64,000 bases of DNA, from the NCBI GenBank assembly GCA_019828545.1, contig JACVRA010000364.1, positions 462,304-526,303 of the forward strand. The letters run 5' to 3'. Every line of letters starts with the position of its first letter. Within the stretch, counting starts at the first letter, position 1. Below are positions 53,169-64,000 of the stretch, in pieces. The DNA comes from Paracamarosporium sp. OC-R06-R3. Lineage: Eukaryota > Ascomycota > Dothideomycetes > Pleosporales > Didymosphaeriaceae. The translations under genes were made by a program, and so were the position numbers. The notes under the pieces were generated by a model. It saw only the letters and a program-made list of their open reading frames with translations, made no database searches and was not told the DNA's origin.

Positions 53169-55816
53169 CTTCTACCACGCCAAGACATGCCCACGCCAGG
53201 CCGCAACGAGCGCGACTCCGGACGCAGCAACGCACGCCTCCTCCTTCGCTGATTGCTTGTTGAGTCTTCCTTCAGCTGGGCATCTCTTGTTTCTGTGCCA
53301 CCATGATCATTCGTTACGTACAGCATCGTGACACCGCTCACTCCACTGTACGACACCACGACCGTCACTTCACGTACCCTGACACCATATCTGCGTGCAT
53401 AGCACCTCTGCCCCATCAGCAGCCTCGCCAGCGCGTTCCATGAGCCAGGTCCGGTCCCGTGGTTCCACTTTCTGCAGGCACCACCCACTCGCGGTCAGTC
53501 CCGGTCGTCTCAGGGTCTCAAATCAGTGAGAATTTTTGCAGATGCCCTTGCTGCTGTGCCACGGCATTGGTTGGGACGCCTATTCACACTCCACGCGCTT
53601 TCCCACTCCACCCCCCATTCTGGACCAGTGGTGTTCCACCCATCCCGCGTTTCTAGTGCAACTGAACGCCGTCACTTCACCATTGCAACAAGTAATGAGG
53701 CGCATGCCACGAAACATTTGAAGTCAATGAACCCAATTCCGAACCAGGATGCATTTCTGTGCCCAAAAAGTTCTCGGCGATGCAAAAAATCCAGATAGCC
53801 CTCCTAGCTATCTCACGAGAGCAACACGCAGGAAGCATTCGACCAATAAAACCATGTATCTCTACCATCGACAAACTAACCATTTCGTACATAGTCAATC
53901 TGCGAAGTGGGGCAGCAATCACTAGCCCTATGTTACGGCTTGACCTTCATAGGTATGCCAAATCAGCGCGTCTGTTTTAACCATTGAATTTCCGAAAATT
54001 GACTTGCAAACGGCTGATGCGGCAAATATCGGGGATACGTAACCATCAAGCGAACAGGAAGGACACCCATACCGTGACACACTTTGTATGACTAAAAGAT
54101 TCCTGCTATTAGTGACATTCTTCATCCTGGTTCTGAGACAGCAACCACGGTGACAGCCTCAGCTTTGTGCAGCTAAGCCCCGCTCCCGCTTCATGCCTTC
54201 TGATTTTAGAGTTTCCAGTGGATTGGGACCGGTGTATGCGAGGCAGATCTCGACGTAAAGCCACCCTTTTTCTGGTAATCTCTGACCTCAGCCCAGACTT
54301 CAACCTTAAGAAGCCGCAACCCAACTAAACTTGGCGCCTGGGTATCCGTCATTCTCTTTTTGCTTTGCCAACGTAAAGGACTTTTCGATCATGACCGAAT
54401 GCAAGACTAGATTTGATTCTGACCAGTCAGCAGCTGTTCTAGAGCACGTGGAACGCTAGGTGGTTTTAGCACGAAGCCTACCATCATCTCAATTCCAGCT
54501 CGGACCCATCATTCTCTAGATCTGAACGAGATTTCATCGCGTTTGACGCCGCTTACAATGATTTTCGTCTGATATGGACTGCTTCGCAGCTACTTAGGAA
54601 TCGATACGAGTTCCGCGGACGATCTACAGTTCCCCAGTAGCACATCACGAAGACTCAATCTATATGTAGGATAATGGCTTTGACTTGCTAACAATGATTC
54701 CAGCTTAAAATCGGATTGACATACAGTACCAATATGTGCAGCATTCAGTGGCAATGGTGCTTCGAGATTCAATACCGTAGAGGAGTACTCGGAGCCATGA
54801 TATCATCACGCCTTGGTCGCATGCACACGAAGGATACCTAAATCTAGCAGATTCTACCATTGCTCATACATTCTCTTCCAAATTTGATGGCTGAGCGAAC
54901 AACAGTACCACAAGATCCCCTCCACCCTTCGTAGGAACTTGCGGCGTGCAAGATCAAAACCAAAACTACATGGCTATCCTAGATACTTACAGAAGCGCAG
55001 ATGCTAGATGTTTCTAGACCACAAACATCCAAGGTGTAATGAGCATTTGAGTGTTCGATGCGGTGAGTGACGGAAATAGGATCGTCTACCTCTATGCTTC
55101 CAATTAGTACTACCATTACTACAAAACAGTTGTAGAAGCACGTCCGAATAGGCAAATCCCCCACCGTGTTCTTTCAGATTTCGCTGTCCGCTGCCGATCT
55201 CTTGGATGCTCACATCATCTGAGCTTCATACCTATCCTGCGACCTATATTTCCTAACTTCCCTAGTCGACCTAACCTCTTCCCGCGACGTCTGACCTTGC
55301 GCCCCCACGATTCGACAACAGATACCCTATGAAGATATCAATGGCGGTGTTCTGCTTACAAGGAAGCTTGCATTTCGACATTTGCAAATCTCCAGCCCGA
55401 CGTTGATGCTTGTGATAACTATCGGTCATTGCGCATTGCAAAATTTGGCCTTATGCACCGCCATCATCGCTCGCCTTGGAGCCACTACTACCCGCAAACT
55501 CGCCGAACAAAGTAACCTCCGCACGAAAAGTGGGCTACGCTTCGCGCGAGAGCGGGCCGAGCAAGGAACATTGCGGCTATGCGCTCCAGCTTGGCAAAAC
55601 AGTACCATTCAATTCGACCATCTACACGGACACACCAGAGCATTGAAACTCTGAGTTTGCCTAACCATTGCACTTAATTCCGATCGTCGCTTCGGGATCG
55701 TATACATAACCATCCACTCGCTTCGCTTCTGTGTACTTCCTTCTGGTCTCGCTAGTCATTTCCATTATCTCTATTCGAGTCTTTTTTTTCTTTTCCGATT
55801 GTACATATCTTTCACA

Positions 55817-56657
55817 ATGCGATACTCACTAATCGGGTTCGCCCTCGTAGCTACCTCCGTAGTCGCCCAGGACCGCTGCGACACCGCTCACCCAACCATC
55901 GACTGCGATGCGGTCCCAGAGATTGTCGCTTACAACACCACAGACTGTCATCCTTACCACGTCTTCGTTACTCGCGGCACCGACGAAGTAAAACCCGGTC
56001 GTTTGGGCAACATCACGCGGCTGGTCTGCGACAACCTGGGTGGCGGCGAGCAGTGCGGATGGGAAGCTGTTGACTATCCTGCGGCGAACAGATACATCTC
56101 AGACAGCTCGTGGTGCGAGTCCGCAGCTACAGGCGTGAAGAATGGACAAGCCCAATTAACGGACTACGTTGCGCGATGCCCGGATAGCAAAATCATCATG
56201 TTCGGGTATTCGCAGGGTGCATTGGTGACGCAGGATCTGCTAGGTGGAGGCGGAGGCCCGCTATTCGACAAGTGCACGCAAGCTTCGAACGCAGGGCTAG
56301 ATCGAACGCAAGCCCCAGGTTCCAACGGTAAGCGCGCATTGTCCATGTAACAGATTACCAAGGCTAACAACACGCGCAGTCGCCGCAGTGGTGACCTTTG
56401 GCACCGTTCGACGCTCGCCCAGCGAACCCTATTCTGTCGGCCCAGGAAAAGACTTCCAACCTGAAGCCGTGCGTACGGAGGAGCAGAAAGCTGGTATCAA
56501 TCAGTATGCCAGCGTGCTTCGCGATTACTGCAATGCTGGGGACCAGTATTGCGCGAAGTCGAGTAGTCCGCTGGATTTGGAGTTCCATCTTACGTATTTC
56601 GAGCAGTATCAGCAGGATGTGGTGGATTGGGTTGTGAAGACTGTGAAGCAGGGATAA
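55817..56657 (+). CDS. Secreted cutinase/acetylxylan esterase (CE5)
   Basis: Extracellular serine esterase of carbohydrate-esterase family 5; members cut the cutin polyester of plant cuticle or deacetylate xylan. Exons 55817-56327 and 56380-56657 with a 52-nt intron (GTAAGC...GCGCAG) encode 262 aa. A signal peptide (MRYSLIGFALVATSVVA) is cleaved before QDRC. The catalytic triad is complete: Ser132 in MFGYSQGALV, Asp225 in GDQYC and His240 in LEFHLTYF. Paired Cys around the Asp and at the N-terminus fit the family disulfides. The segment TDCHPYHVFVTRGTDEVKPG is the usual first strand and oxyanion-hole region. The Asp loop GDQYCAKSS resembles acetylxylan esterases (YCDPGDPYC type) more than classic Fusarium cutinase, so acetylxylan esterase activity is a fair alternative. 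ATG 55817 starts the signal peptide. A T/C-rich leader precedes it. Confidence 0.94.
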
Positions 56658-57045
56658 GTGTGAAGAAGGAATGGTGGTGAGTGAGATGAGTGAGGGCCAA
56701 GAAGGATGGGCATCGGTGAAAGCCGAGTATGTGCATTTTTCATACTCGGTATGTACGTTACATTTAATTGTAATGTTATTATTGTTCCATGAGTAGTTGA
56801 AGGCTCTGTGCGGAAGAGTTAAGATGATGTTTTCTGACAGTAATGTGCAATCACCGTTCAACGAATGATCGAGCAAGGTACTTAATAATACGTAAACATA
56901 TTTGGAAACTATGGCGGTACCGACTCCCGGCTGGGTACTACGACCCTGGACGAGACCCACGATCCTCCGCTCAACGCATGGATTCCAATCTGCGAAGTGT
57001 AGATAATGTGGAATGAATACAATTGATTGTAATGGAAGTGGTTGT
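56658..57045. other. Convergent 3' region
   Basis: About 390 bp, AT-rich, between the cutinase and the convergent ankyrin gene. A short inverted repeat (GAGTATG/CATACTC near 56727-56750) may form a hairpin at the cutinase 3' end. Confidence 0.45.
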
Positions 57046-57159
57046 TTACAAGTGCTTCCTGAGTATCTCTTCGATATCCGTGTGTCCACGTTCTCTAGCG
57101 AGTTCCAAAGGCGTTCTTTTCGCGGAATCGATGGCCGTGGGAATTGAAGGATCAGCCCC
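57046..57159 (-). pseudogene. Separated 3' end of the ankyrin gene
   Basis: Thirty-seven codons in frame with the upstream ankyrin gene but beyond its TGA. They complete the interrupted repeat (GADPS after LLR) and add one more (TPLELARERGHTDIEEILRK), ending at TAA 57048-57046. The intact repeat consensus argues that the TGA is recent. Confidence 0.65.
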
Positions 57160-59227
57160 TCAACGAAGTAAATACTCTACAGCATCAGTGTTGTCCCTTT
57201 GCACGGCATGGTATAGAGGGGTTCCGAATCTGGGATTCCGGTACAAGAAGTTATTGACAGGGCATCCCAAGTTGAGCAACAGTTCGAGGATTACCAGGCC
57301 ATCTTCTTTATATATTCCAGCTGCATTGAAGAGAATATTTTCGTTTTGGACTTCGCTGCAACGTTCGAGACAAAGTCTGAGTGTGGACATTGGCATCCAG
57401 CGGAATTTAATCGATACTGCATGTATGTTGACTCGTTTGCGGAAGGACTCTCTATTGTCAAGGAGAAATCGGCAGGAGTATTCGTCACTACAAAGTCCCT
57501 AGCAAAGTCAATGTGGTGATTTCCATGTGTTTTGCGATGCACTTACGAGATTCTGATGTCTCCGGCGCCAGGGGCTGGTTCACTTATATCCCAACCGAAG
57601 TCCCTAAAAATCTGGACAGCGGCTGTTGAACATCGATCAAACACCGCATATTCCGGAGGGTGGTTTTCAAAAACATACAAGAGGATGTCGAGGCGATTGT
57701 TTTTGATTGCTATCTCGACCACGCCGCCCCTTAACCTTTTGAAGTGGCTCGGATGGTCGATTTCAGCGGTGTTGAAGAACTTAACAATCTCACCTAAGTC
57801 TCCGGGCTTATTGACCATGATCATGCTATCCATTGACAACACGGAAGGTCGAGAGTGCTTATCTACGGAAAATGCTTCCGGCATTATCAGTCGAATAGCA
57901 TCGATAAACCGCATTGGGGGATCCTGATTTGCTATTTGCACGCCTGCACAATGAAGAAGGTAGGTGATGGTTGAGCGCCTCTTTCCTGAGATAGCGCCGG
58001 CCAAGGCCTGCAGGATCTGGGATGTATCTCGGTGGATAATAGACACAAGACCTTCTACCTGCTCCAGCGTACCAAATCGTGCAGACCAGAACAGCCCACC
58101 AGCACAGTGTACCGCTTTAATGGTTGGGAACGCTGACAATAGCTTCTGAACGCTTTCGTAACGGCCTCTTCTGCAGCCGTACTCGATTGCCAGCCCTACG
58201 GATGTCTCTTCAATTTTGGATTGGGATTCGGACATGACAATACGTAAGAGCTCTGGTGTGTCCCATTTTATTGCTGAACGCATGATGTCGGCCCAGAATG
58301 ATCTCTCTGCGTGGGTATCGAGTTTGCGACGACTGCGACTGCTCGCGTTTATAGGCCTAGAACGTTTGACATTAACAGCCCATTCATGATACGATCTTCT
58401 ATATTTCAACAGTTGCTCCAATGTAGTGATCTGGTTGGCTCTGACGGTCCAAATGATTGCGTCATTGTATAAAGACTCCGCAAGAGGAACTCCACGGTCC
58501 AGTAACCTTTGGACGATTTCTGCATGGCCATTAACAGCTGCAGCTTTGATAGCATGCACGTAGCGGATTTTTGCAAAAGAGTTGACATAATTCTTGTCCC
58601 AATCCTCGAGGAACAGTTCCACCATGCTCAAAGATCCGGATGCAGCAGCTGCAGCAAAAGCTTCCCCGAAATACCGCGAATTTGTTAAAGCACTGAGCTT
58701 TTGCGCGAGGAGATCCTTTACAAGTTGGAGTTTATTCAACCGAGCTCCCGCTACGAGCGCATGTTCCCGAACTTCATGTATAGAGATGCCTCTGCCTCTC
58801 GGTGTGTGCAGACAGTCGACCAGGTCCCAGAAAATCATAGACTTGGCTGCCATCCAAATCAAGGATCGAAAGCATCGAGAGTATAACTCGGGAGAGACAC
58901 GCCCGGAAAGGTAGTTGGCCGTACAAGCAAAGACGTTGCCGAGCTTGTTGGTAGCGTCCTGCTGTATTTTCGATTGGATAAGTCTGGTTATCATGGATAC
59001 ATTCATTCCTTTCGAAGAGAGAACGTCTCTAGGCATTCGAAAGACATGGTCTTGGACAAGTGTATCAAACCGGCCTGTCTATGGTCAGGGTGGACTCGGA
59101 TGTGGGGTGGGTCATCTCACGTACGACATATCAGGCGGAGCCTCATGGCCTCTCTGAACTTTGTGCTCTGAATCACATTCTTGATGATTTCCTCCAATAT
59201 CTCATTCGGAGCCTCGAGTATTGCCAT
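57160..59227 (-). CDS. F-box-like ankyrin repeat protein with premature TGA
   Basis: Exons 59227-59125, 59074-57547 and 57487-57160; introns of 50 and 59 nt (GTACGT...GACAG; GTAAGT...TTTGTAG). The N-terminus reads LEAPNEILEEIIKNVIQSTK, then MRLRLICRRFDTLVQDHVFR, a divergent F-box. About 17 helical ankyrin-like units follow, for example GHAEIVQRLLDRGVPLAESL and FGTLEQVEGLVSIIH, with canonical ones near the end (FGTPLYHAVQRDNTDAVEYL). The frame ends at a TGA (57162-57160) after EYLLR, giving 652 aa. However, the same frame continues with GADPS, RTPLELARERGHTDIEEILR and stops at 57046, so the last repeat is interrupted by the TGA. Either a recent nonsense mutation truncates 37 codons, or the stop is read through. 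Such proteins are probably SCF adaptors or interaction scaffolds; the target is unknown. Confidence 0.82.
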
Positions 59228-61209
59228 GTTGATTGTGACGTAGGGTACGCAAGAAGCCTACGTTGCGAGTGTTACGATAAGTTGCCAGCTTGGCCGACGC
59301 ACGGACCTGGCAGCTCCCAAGCTGAAGCTACTTTTAGATCTCTAGGAATGAGTGTCAAGCGACCCCAGCGATATAATGGTACGCTACAAGAGAATTGTAG
59401 CTCATGTCCGTACGGTCCTGTTTTCGGCTGAAATTGGCTCTGCCGCCTCTGCTGGATAGTTCTTTGTTAGAGCGGTACCCTACGTGATTGTTTAGGTCTG
59501 GACTTCGTTTGAACCAGGATACAGAGCACAGTTTAGACAGTCTTTCTTTATGTAGATTTTGGTCGAATAATCTCTACGTTAATATGATGCCCTCACTGTT
59601 TACATTCCCCTCGCTGCCCTTCGTACTATATCCTCATAAACGAAACCTTGCGTTATTGCAGGCTTGATTGAACACATCTATATAAGGCACATAGACAATC
59701 ATTCCTAAGGATAGCTATACATCTATTTGAATATCCTGCTAAGCTTGAGAAGCCGATGGTCACGTGACTGGAATCCGGTTTTGACATGTTCACTACTGGT
59801 GTACATGCACAATTTAAATAGCTAACCCCGATCTTTTGGATGAATGGGAAATGCTAGGGCGCGTGGTGAGCGGAGTGTGCTCCAGAGTTCCGTAGTCCTC
59901 TAAATAGTAATTGAGTGTAAATCCCTCTGAGTTTAGTTCTCCTATGCCTTTTTAGTTGAGTGTTAAATACAGCGCAAAGCATAAATTCCGTCAGGAGTCT
60001 TGACAAACAGCTTTTAGTCTTAGACCTGTTACTGATTGCAGTGTTCGTTGCGACTTGTTGGGTCTTAAATATAGACAAGCGGATAACCACTTGTCTATAG
60101 GCGCGACAGGTTAGCTAATAGCTGTGTATGTATCTATTAAAAAGGGCTAGCCTTGTTTTTGTGTTATGTTCGTTGTTGTAGTTTAGGTGTTTATGGAAAA
60201 AATGCCGCGCTAGTTGGGCCCACATATAATCCTATCTCAAAAAGGAGGCAAGGATTGCAAAAACATACAACAGCGGGTATTCGCTAATCGTCACCGACTT
60301 AACTACTAATCCGCCGGTACCCTGCTTAAGTACAGCTGAGCGAACGGGAAGCTCTGTTTTCAAGGTCCTATGGTCGTATGTGTCAGACAGCTCAATGCAT
60401 ATCTTATATATTGATAAAACGCTGGGCAGACGTATTCAACAGCAATATGTTTCAAGCGTTCAGCTTCCGTTGGAGAAAAGTTTGTGCAATTTGCAAATCG
60501 ACAAAGCGCGCTTGCCGTTAAAACAACCGCTAATGACGCTAGCTTAGACGCTACAACGAAGCGCAAAGTGGTCTGTATTCCATACCTAGCAAGTTTTAGA
60601 GTGATGAGCAGTTTCATTGAAGGCAAACAGGACGAATTATACGTTACAGACATCTGTCCTTCATATAAGACGCGCTCATTCTAACCTACTGATCGGATGA
60701 CCCCAAAACCTATATGGTCCTCTGTGCTCATGGCCCCCGGACAAAGTACGAAAGGAAAATCCAATGCACCGTATTAGCTACCTTCAGATGGTAGAAAGTT
60801 TCCAAATTTTCAATACTTCGCTATGTGCACGGGTACGAAGCTTCCCAACGAGTAGCTGCACTCTCTGCACTTAACTCGCGATAGAACTTCATGTCCCCTA
60901 TATTCCCACTTCATTATGGTGCGCACATCTTAGCATCGCATCGAAACCCATCTTATGGTGCCATTGTAGCGGATCACGTGGTATTTGTAAGTAATGCTGA
61001 AGCAACTAGCATTATCCACCGTTAGAGTGCTGCTCTGGGCAGTGCTTCGTGTAGGAGAGTCGAGAGGACAATTTACTCCATATACTTTCGTTTTAGGCCA
61101 GTAGTCAGTTCCGCTGTCTTCCTAGAAACGCCGTTGGAAAATATCAAAGTTCCACCCAGGGTATAGGACACAATTAGTAAACAATGATTCACCTGTTTTC
61201 ACTATGTCC
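59228..61209. other. 2-kb gene-free interval
   Basis: Left end is the ankyrin gene promoter. AT-rich and without recognisable genes; only short frames. The right end holds the 3' flank of the membrane protein gene. Confidence 0.45.
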
Positions 61210-62718
61210 TTATAGCACCCACTTGTCTTTCGGCTTTGCCTTTACATCCGTCTTTACGCCGACTCCTTCCTCCTGTGCAACATCACCAAAAGGATCAACT
61301 TGCGCCGCCAAATACGGATCCTTGTAGTGCTCTTCCACATTCCCCGTTTTACTGCTCAGCTCTCTCGAAATGACCAAACTTTCTCTGCTCGTGCTCTGCG
61401 TCCTGATACTCGATGGTCGACGCATGGTATCGCTGTGTTCGAGTTCGTATGCGAGTCCGCGGTCGGTGAAGGAGTAACGACGATGTTCAGTAATCTGGAC
61501 CTCGCGTGTAACAAAGATTGAAGCGAACGATTCTTCGATGACGGGCCAGAAGATGGGCATCGAGGCGCACATAATGGCAAGATCGATTTCGATGCACGAG
61601 AGGATGATGCTGATGGGTGGCCACCAGGTGAAGTCGATGTAGGGGCGGGTAGCCGCGCGGTTGTCGACGATGGAGTAGAGGCGCCAGATCGAGGTAAAGA
61701 CAACACTGTTGAAATTAGCATTTTGACTAGATTTGGTTGCTGCGTTGCACAGAAAAACTTCTCGTCTGTGCTTCAGAATGACCTGTCGTTTACTTACACT
61801 GCACCCAAGATGAAGATACCTGACATGGCGAATACGTTCTTCATTCTTAAATTGGGCTTTGTAAATAACACCATGGGCGTAATAAATACTGTGAAATCAA
61901 AAGTCATGTTCAAAGCAGTATGACTTTCGAACAGGCTAATAAACTCCTTCGTGTCTGAAAAGCCAAAACCATAGCATTTAGCATTAGGATAGGCATTTCT
62001 ATTGTAATAAGCTTGCGGGGGAAAACCTGCGATCAGTAAGCGCTGTTTTGTATGGTCTGTCGTGAAAGCATACAAGGAAACCAGGCCATGAACCCGTAAG
62101 TAAAGCCCCATAGTCCAATGATTACAATTAGTGATATGCATATCCAGTGCATCATTCCGGCTTTGAAAATTCGTAGATACTGCACCAGAAGTGAAAGCTT
62201 GATCACAGCAGTGTTCGTAATGTATATGGCGTTCTCAAGATAAAACATCTATGATAATTAGTAAGTATGCACCTAGCGCTAGCATACTAGACGAACCTTA
62301 ATGTAGGTCAACATATGAGGGATGCCAATGTATAGAAAGTGATGACCTAATCCGTGTTTGATAGCTACGGTTGTCTGTCAGTCTTCTCGTAGCTCGGAAA
62401 TTGTAGAGACACTAACAAAGCAATACAAGTATAGTGGCTGCTGTGTTAAGCGTTGCAGCTAGCAGTACGAGCGCATCGTCCCAGCCCGGCTCGTGCATTA
62501 TCCGAAGGCGCACCCAGAAGCGCAGGATGACAGCAACCCATGTAATAATCTACTTTGAGTCAACGGCAATAGGCACCTATGGAGTCGTTCCTTCTCACCA
62601 AAAAAGGTACTGTGGTACCCCATATTGTCTCTGAGCGATTTGCTGCTGGTTGTTTCTCATTAGGATCCGGAGCATTCATTAACATCTGCGCTATCAAATC
62701 ATCGAAACTGACAACCAT
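61210..62718 (-). CDS. Fungal rhodopsin-like/Pth11-type seven-helix membrane protein
   Basis: Integral membrane protein of the fungal rhodopsin-domain family (PF20684), which includes Pth11-like GPCR candidates involved in surface sensing. Six exons: 62718-62599, 62549-62417, 62364-62297, 62248-62074, 62026-61798, 61705-61210; introns are 47-92 nt. The product is 406 aa. Helices and loops show ITWVAVILRFWVRLRIMHEP-GWDDAL, IKHGLGHHFLYIG, NTAVIKLSLLVQYLRIF, LIVIIGLWGFTYGFMAWFPC, then an extracellular loop with Cys (NAKCYGFGF), NMTFDFTVFITPMVLFTKPN, AMSGIFILGAVVVFTSIWRL and WWPPISIILSCIEIDLAIMC. The motif GWDD and the conserved loop Cys are typical. The cytosolic tail is charged and ends DKWVL. 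The GTTCGT donor of intron 3 is unusual, and the N-terminal exon is the least certain. The ligand is unknown. Confidence 0.88.
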
Positions 62719-64000
62719 CTTGCTGGCTGCGGGCAGTTAGTCTCCACGTTTCGCATTCGTGTGTCGGTAATTTTCCTCGTGCTTCCCCAACGCCGCCAGA
62801 AACCGCCTCTGGGGAGTCCTCCGCTCTATAATAGCCCTCCCAAGGTTCGGCACATGGCACCATGGGTACTAAGCTAAGTTTTAGTGTGTTGCCCGGCACT
62901 CTGACCGCCGCAGGGCTGGGGTAGGGTCTACAAGGGTTGCAAGGAGATATGAGCATGACGTTGAGACTACACGAATCGCGGATCGTTAGTGGATGTGACG
63001 GAAATCCATGCATGAAGGATTGTCCCTTGGCAGACCGATGTTCGTGCGATATAGATACCATGATGTGAGAGAGAACGTTGTGTGTTTCCCTTCTTTTTCT
63101 GTTCTTAGTTGCTTTTCGAATCCTATAATGAACTAACTGTGAGCAGTCACACCCGAATTTCACGGATATGGTCATTGGGGATATCGCCACAAAACTTGGA
63201 CTTCATGCAAGCTTTCTCCCAACCCTTGACATTGCGTAAGTGTGATTCGCCTCAATTGAAAGCATCGCGGTTGCAGGTTGCCGCTGCGGGGGATGTTATA
63301 TCACGGCATATCTCACTGGGCAGACAACGTGGACGCGCAACATAATTACCAGCAGTTCGGATTTGGATCTCGGAGCACTTTCTTCTCAAGGACCTAATCA
63401 CAATGATGGTTCGCTTGTTGCGGCTGTGGTCCGTAGCGCTAACGGGATGGCGTGTGTTTGCGGTCGCGCATTACTGGACTGCCCCTGTTATGCCAAAGTT
63501 AATGCAACGGCAAATGTGTGATTCGCCCTCATGGCGTACTTTTCGACTCAGTGGGAGAACACGTGATGTGTAAAGAGCAAGCATTTGTCTCAGACCCCTC
63601 GTCGCTCTCCACAACTTTAGGTTTTGCTGACTCCTTCGTGCGCAGCGAGACAGTCATAGTGCTTCCTGATGTTTGGGGACATGGGGAGATAGCCGCGGCA
63701 AGGCCAGAATCTTAGCGACATAGAAGTCGACGATACCGATAGCCCGATCCTGACATTATGCAGAAATCAGACCATACGTGCCTGGAGAATCACTTGGGAG
63801 CCTCCCCGGAGGATTAAAATGATGTGCGAGTGCGGCTCGGCGTAGCCAATGTGAGGGCAAGGCTACCGTGTCTTGGCAGTCAATGCACGTCGTAACTCAG
63901 TGCACGCCCATCAACAATCAATCGGCCAACGTTTTGAGGCTGTAAAACAGCCAACAATCGCTATTATCACGAGATTTTTTGGAGTTGAGGTCTCTGATAG
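62719..64000. other. Right-edge interval, no gene seen
   Basis: 1.3 kb upstream of the membrane protein gene to the window end. A 163-codon minus-strand frame (62699-63190) overlaps the gene's start and has no family resemblance. Nothing else recognised. Confidence 0.45.

Larger units (their letters stand above)
52778..55816. other. 3-kb gene-poor interval
   Basis: Left end is the phosphate permease promoter. On the minus strand 55213-54590 a few adjacent frames have protein-like composition (HRIEHSNAHYTLDVCGLETS; LNLEAPLPLNAAHIGTVCQS), perhaps exons of an unrecognised or decayed gene. Right end, 55750-55816, is a T/C-rich cutinase leader. Nothing else recognised. Confidence 0.4.

Noticed and set aside
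56364..57089. 241-codon minus-strand frame beside and over the cutinase second exon
   Set aside because: Overlaps a well-supported cutinase exon and the end of the ankyrin gene; no domain recognised.
62699..63190. 163-codon minus-strand frame at the right edge
   Set aside because: Overlaps the start of the rhodopsin-like gene and has no recognisable sequence features.
1..64000. Biosynthetic gene cluster or defence island
   Set aside because: No polyketide synthase, NRPS, terpene cyclase, NLR or other core enzyme is present; the accessory stretches are mainly gene-poor or decayed.

Overview
This window is from the nuclear genome of a filamentous ascomycete (Pezizomycotina, probably a Dothideomycete). 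The support is short GT-AG introns of about 47-60 nt, orthologues of palA/RIM20 and crzA, a Pth11-like membrane protein, a CE5 cutinase, a tannase-family esterase, a fungal PNGase A, and F-box/ankyrin proteins. I found no rRNA, tRNA or CRISPR. Exon boundaries are my own splice predictions from reading frames, GT/AG sites and family conservation; no transcript data were available.

Layout. (1) 0.5-21.7 kb is mostly housekeeping: RPS23 (-) with a divergent coiled-coil protein (+), a Dal5/TNA1-type MFS permease (-) divergent from an F-box protein (+), mitochondrial cytochrome c peroxidase (+), a secreted tannase/feruloyl esterase (+), a 4 kb gene-poor stretch, a mitochondrial DUF1279 protein (-), a 92-aa small protein (+) and PNGase A (+). 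(2) 21.7-29.9 kb has no intact gene; its right end carries a decayed minus-strand ankyrin-type repeat gene (about 27-29.2 kb), a perfect 91-bp tandem duplication and a possible MITE. (3) 29.9-40.9 kb is a conserved block: UPS2-like lipid transfer protein (-), DJ-1/PfpI protein (-), ATX1 copper chaperone (-) divergent from palA/RIM20 (+), then crzA/CRZ1 (+). (4) 41-48 kb is accessory: G-rich skewed DNA, a Copia-type LTR/primer-site relic, decayed coding sequence, an orphan Cys-rich nuclear protein (+), an isolated fragment of a phosphate-permease C-terminus (+) and an F-box protein (-). (5) 49-64 kb holds a secreted DUF4360 protein (+), a PHO84-type phosphate permease (-), a cutinase (+), an F-box/ankyrin protein with an in-frame TGA (-) and a Pth11/rhodopsin-like membrane protein (-), separated by large gene-poor intervals.

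How the genes fit together. There is no biosynthetic cluster. The functional themes are ambient signalling (palA for alkaline pH, crzA for calcium/calcineurin, a Pth11-like receptor candidate), nutrient uptake (phosphate, organic anions, copper delivery), secreted esterases that attack plant polymers, and mitochondrial redox and lipid maintenance (CCP1, UPS2-like, DUF1279). The most unusual items are the decayed repeat gene, the orphan Cys-rich protein, the stray permease fragment, the TGA inside the ankyrin gene, two C-rich to G-rich switch regions with G-quadruplex motifs, and ATGs isolated on 8-19 nt first exons. I saw no convincing new defence or biosynthetic system.
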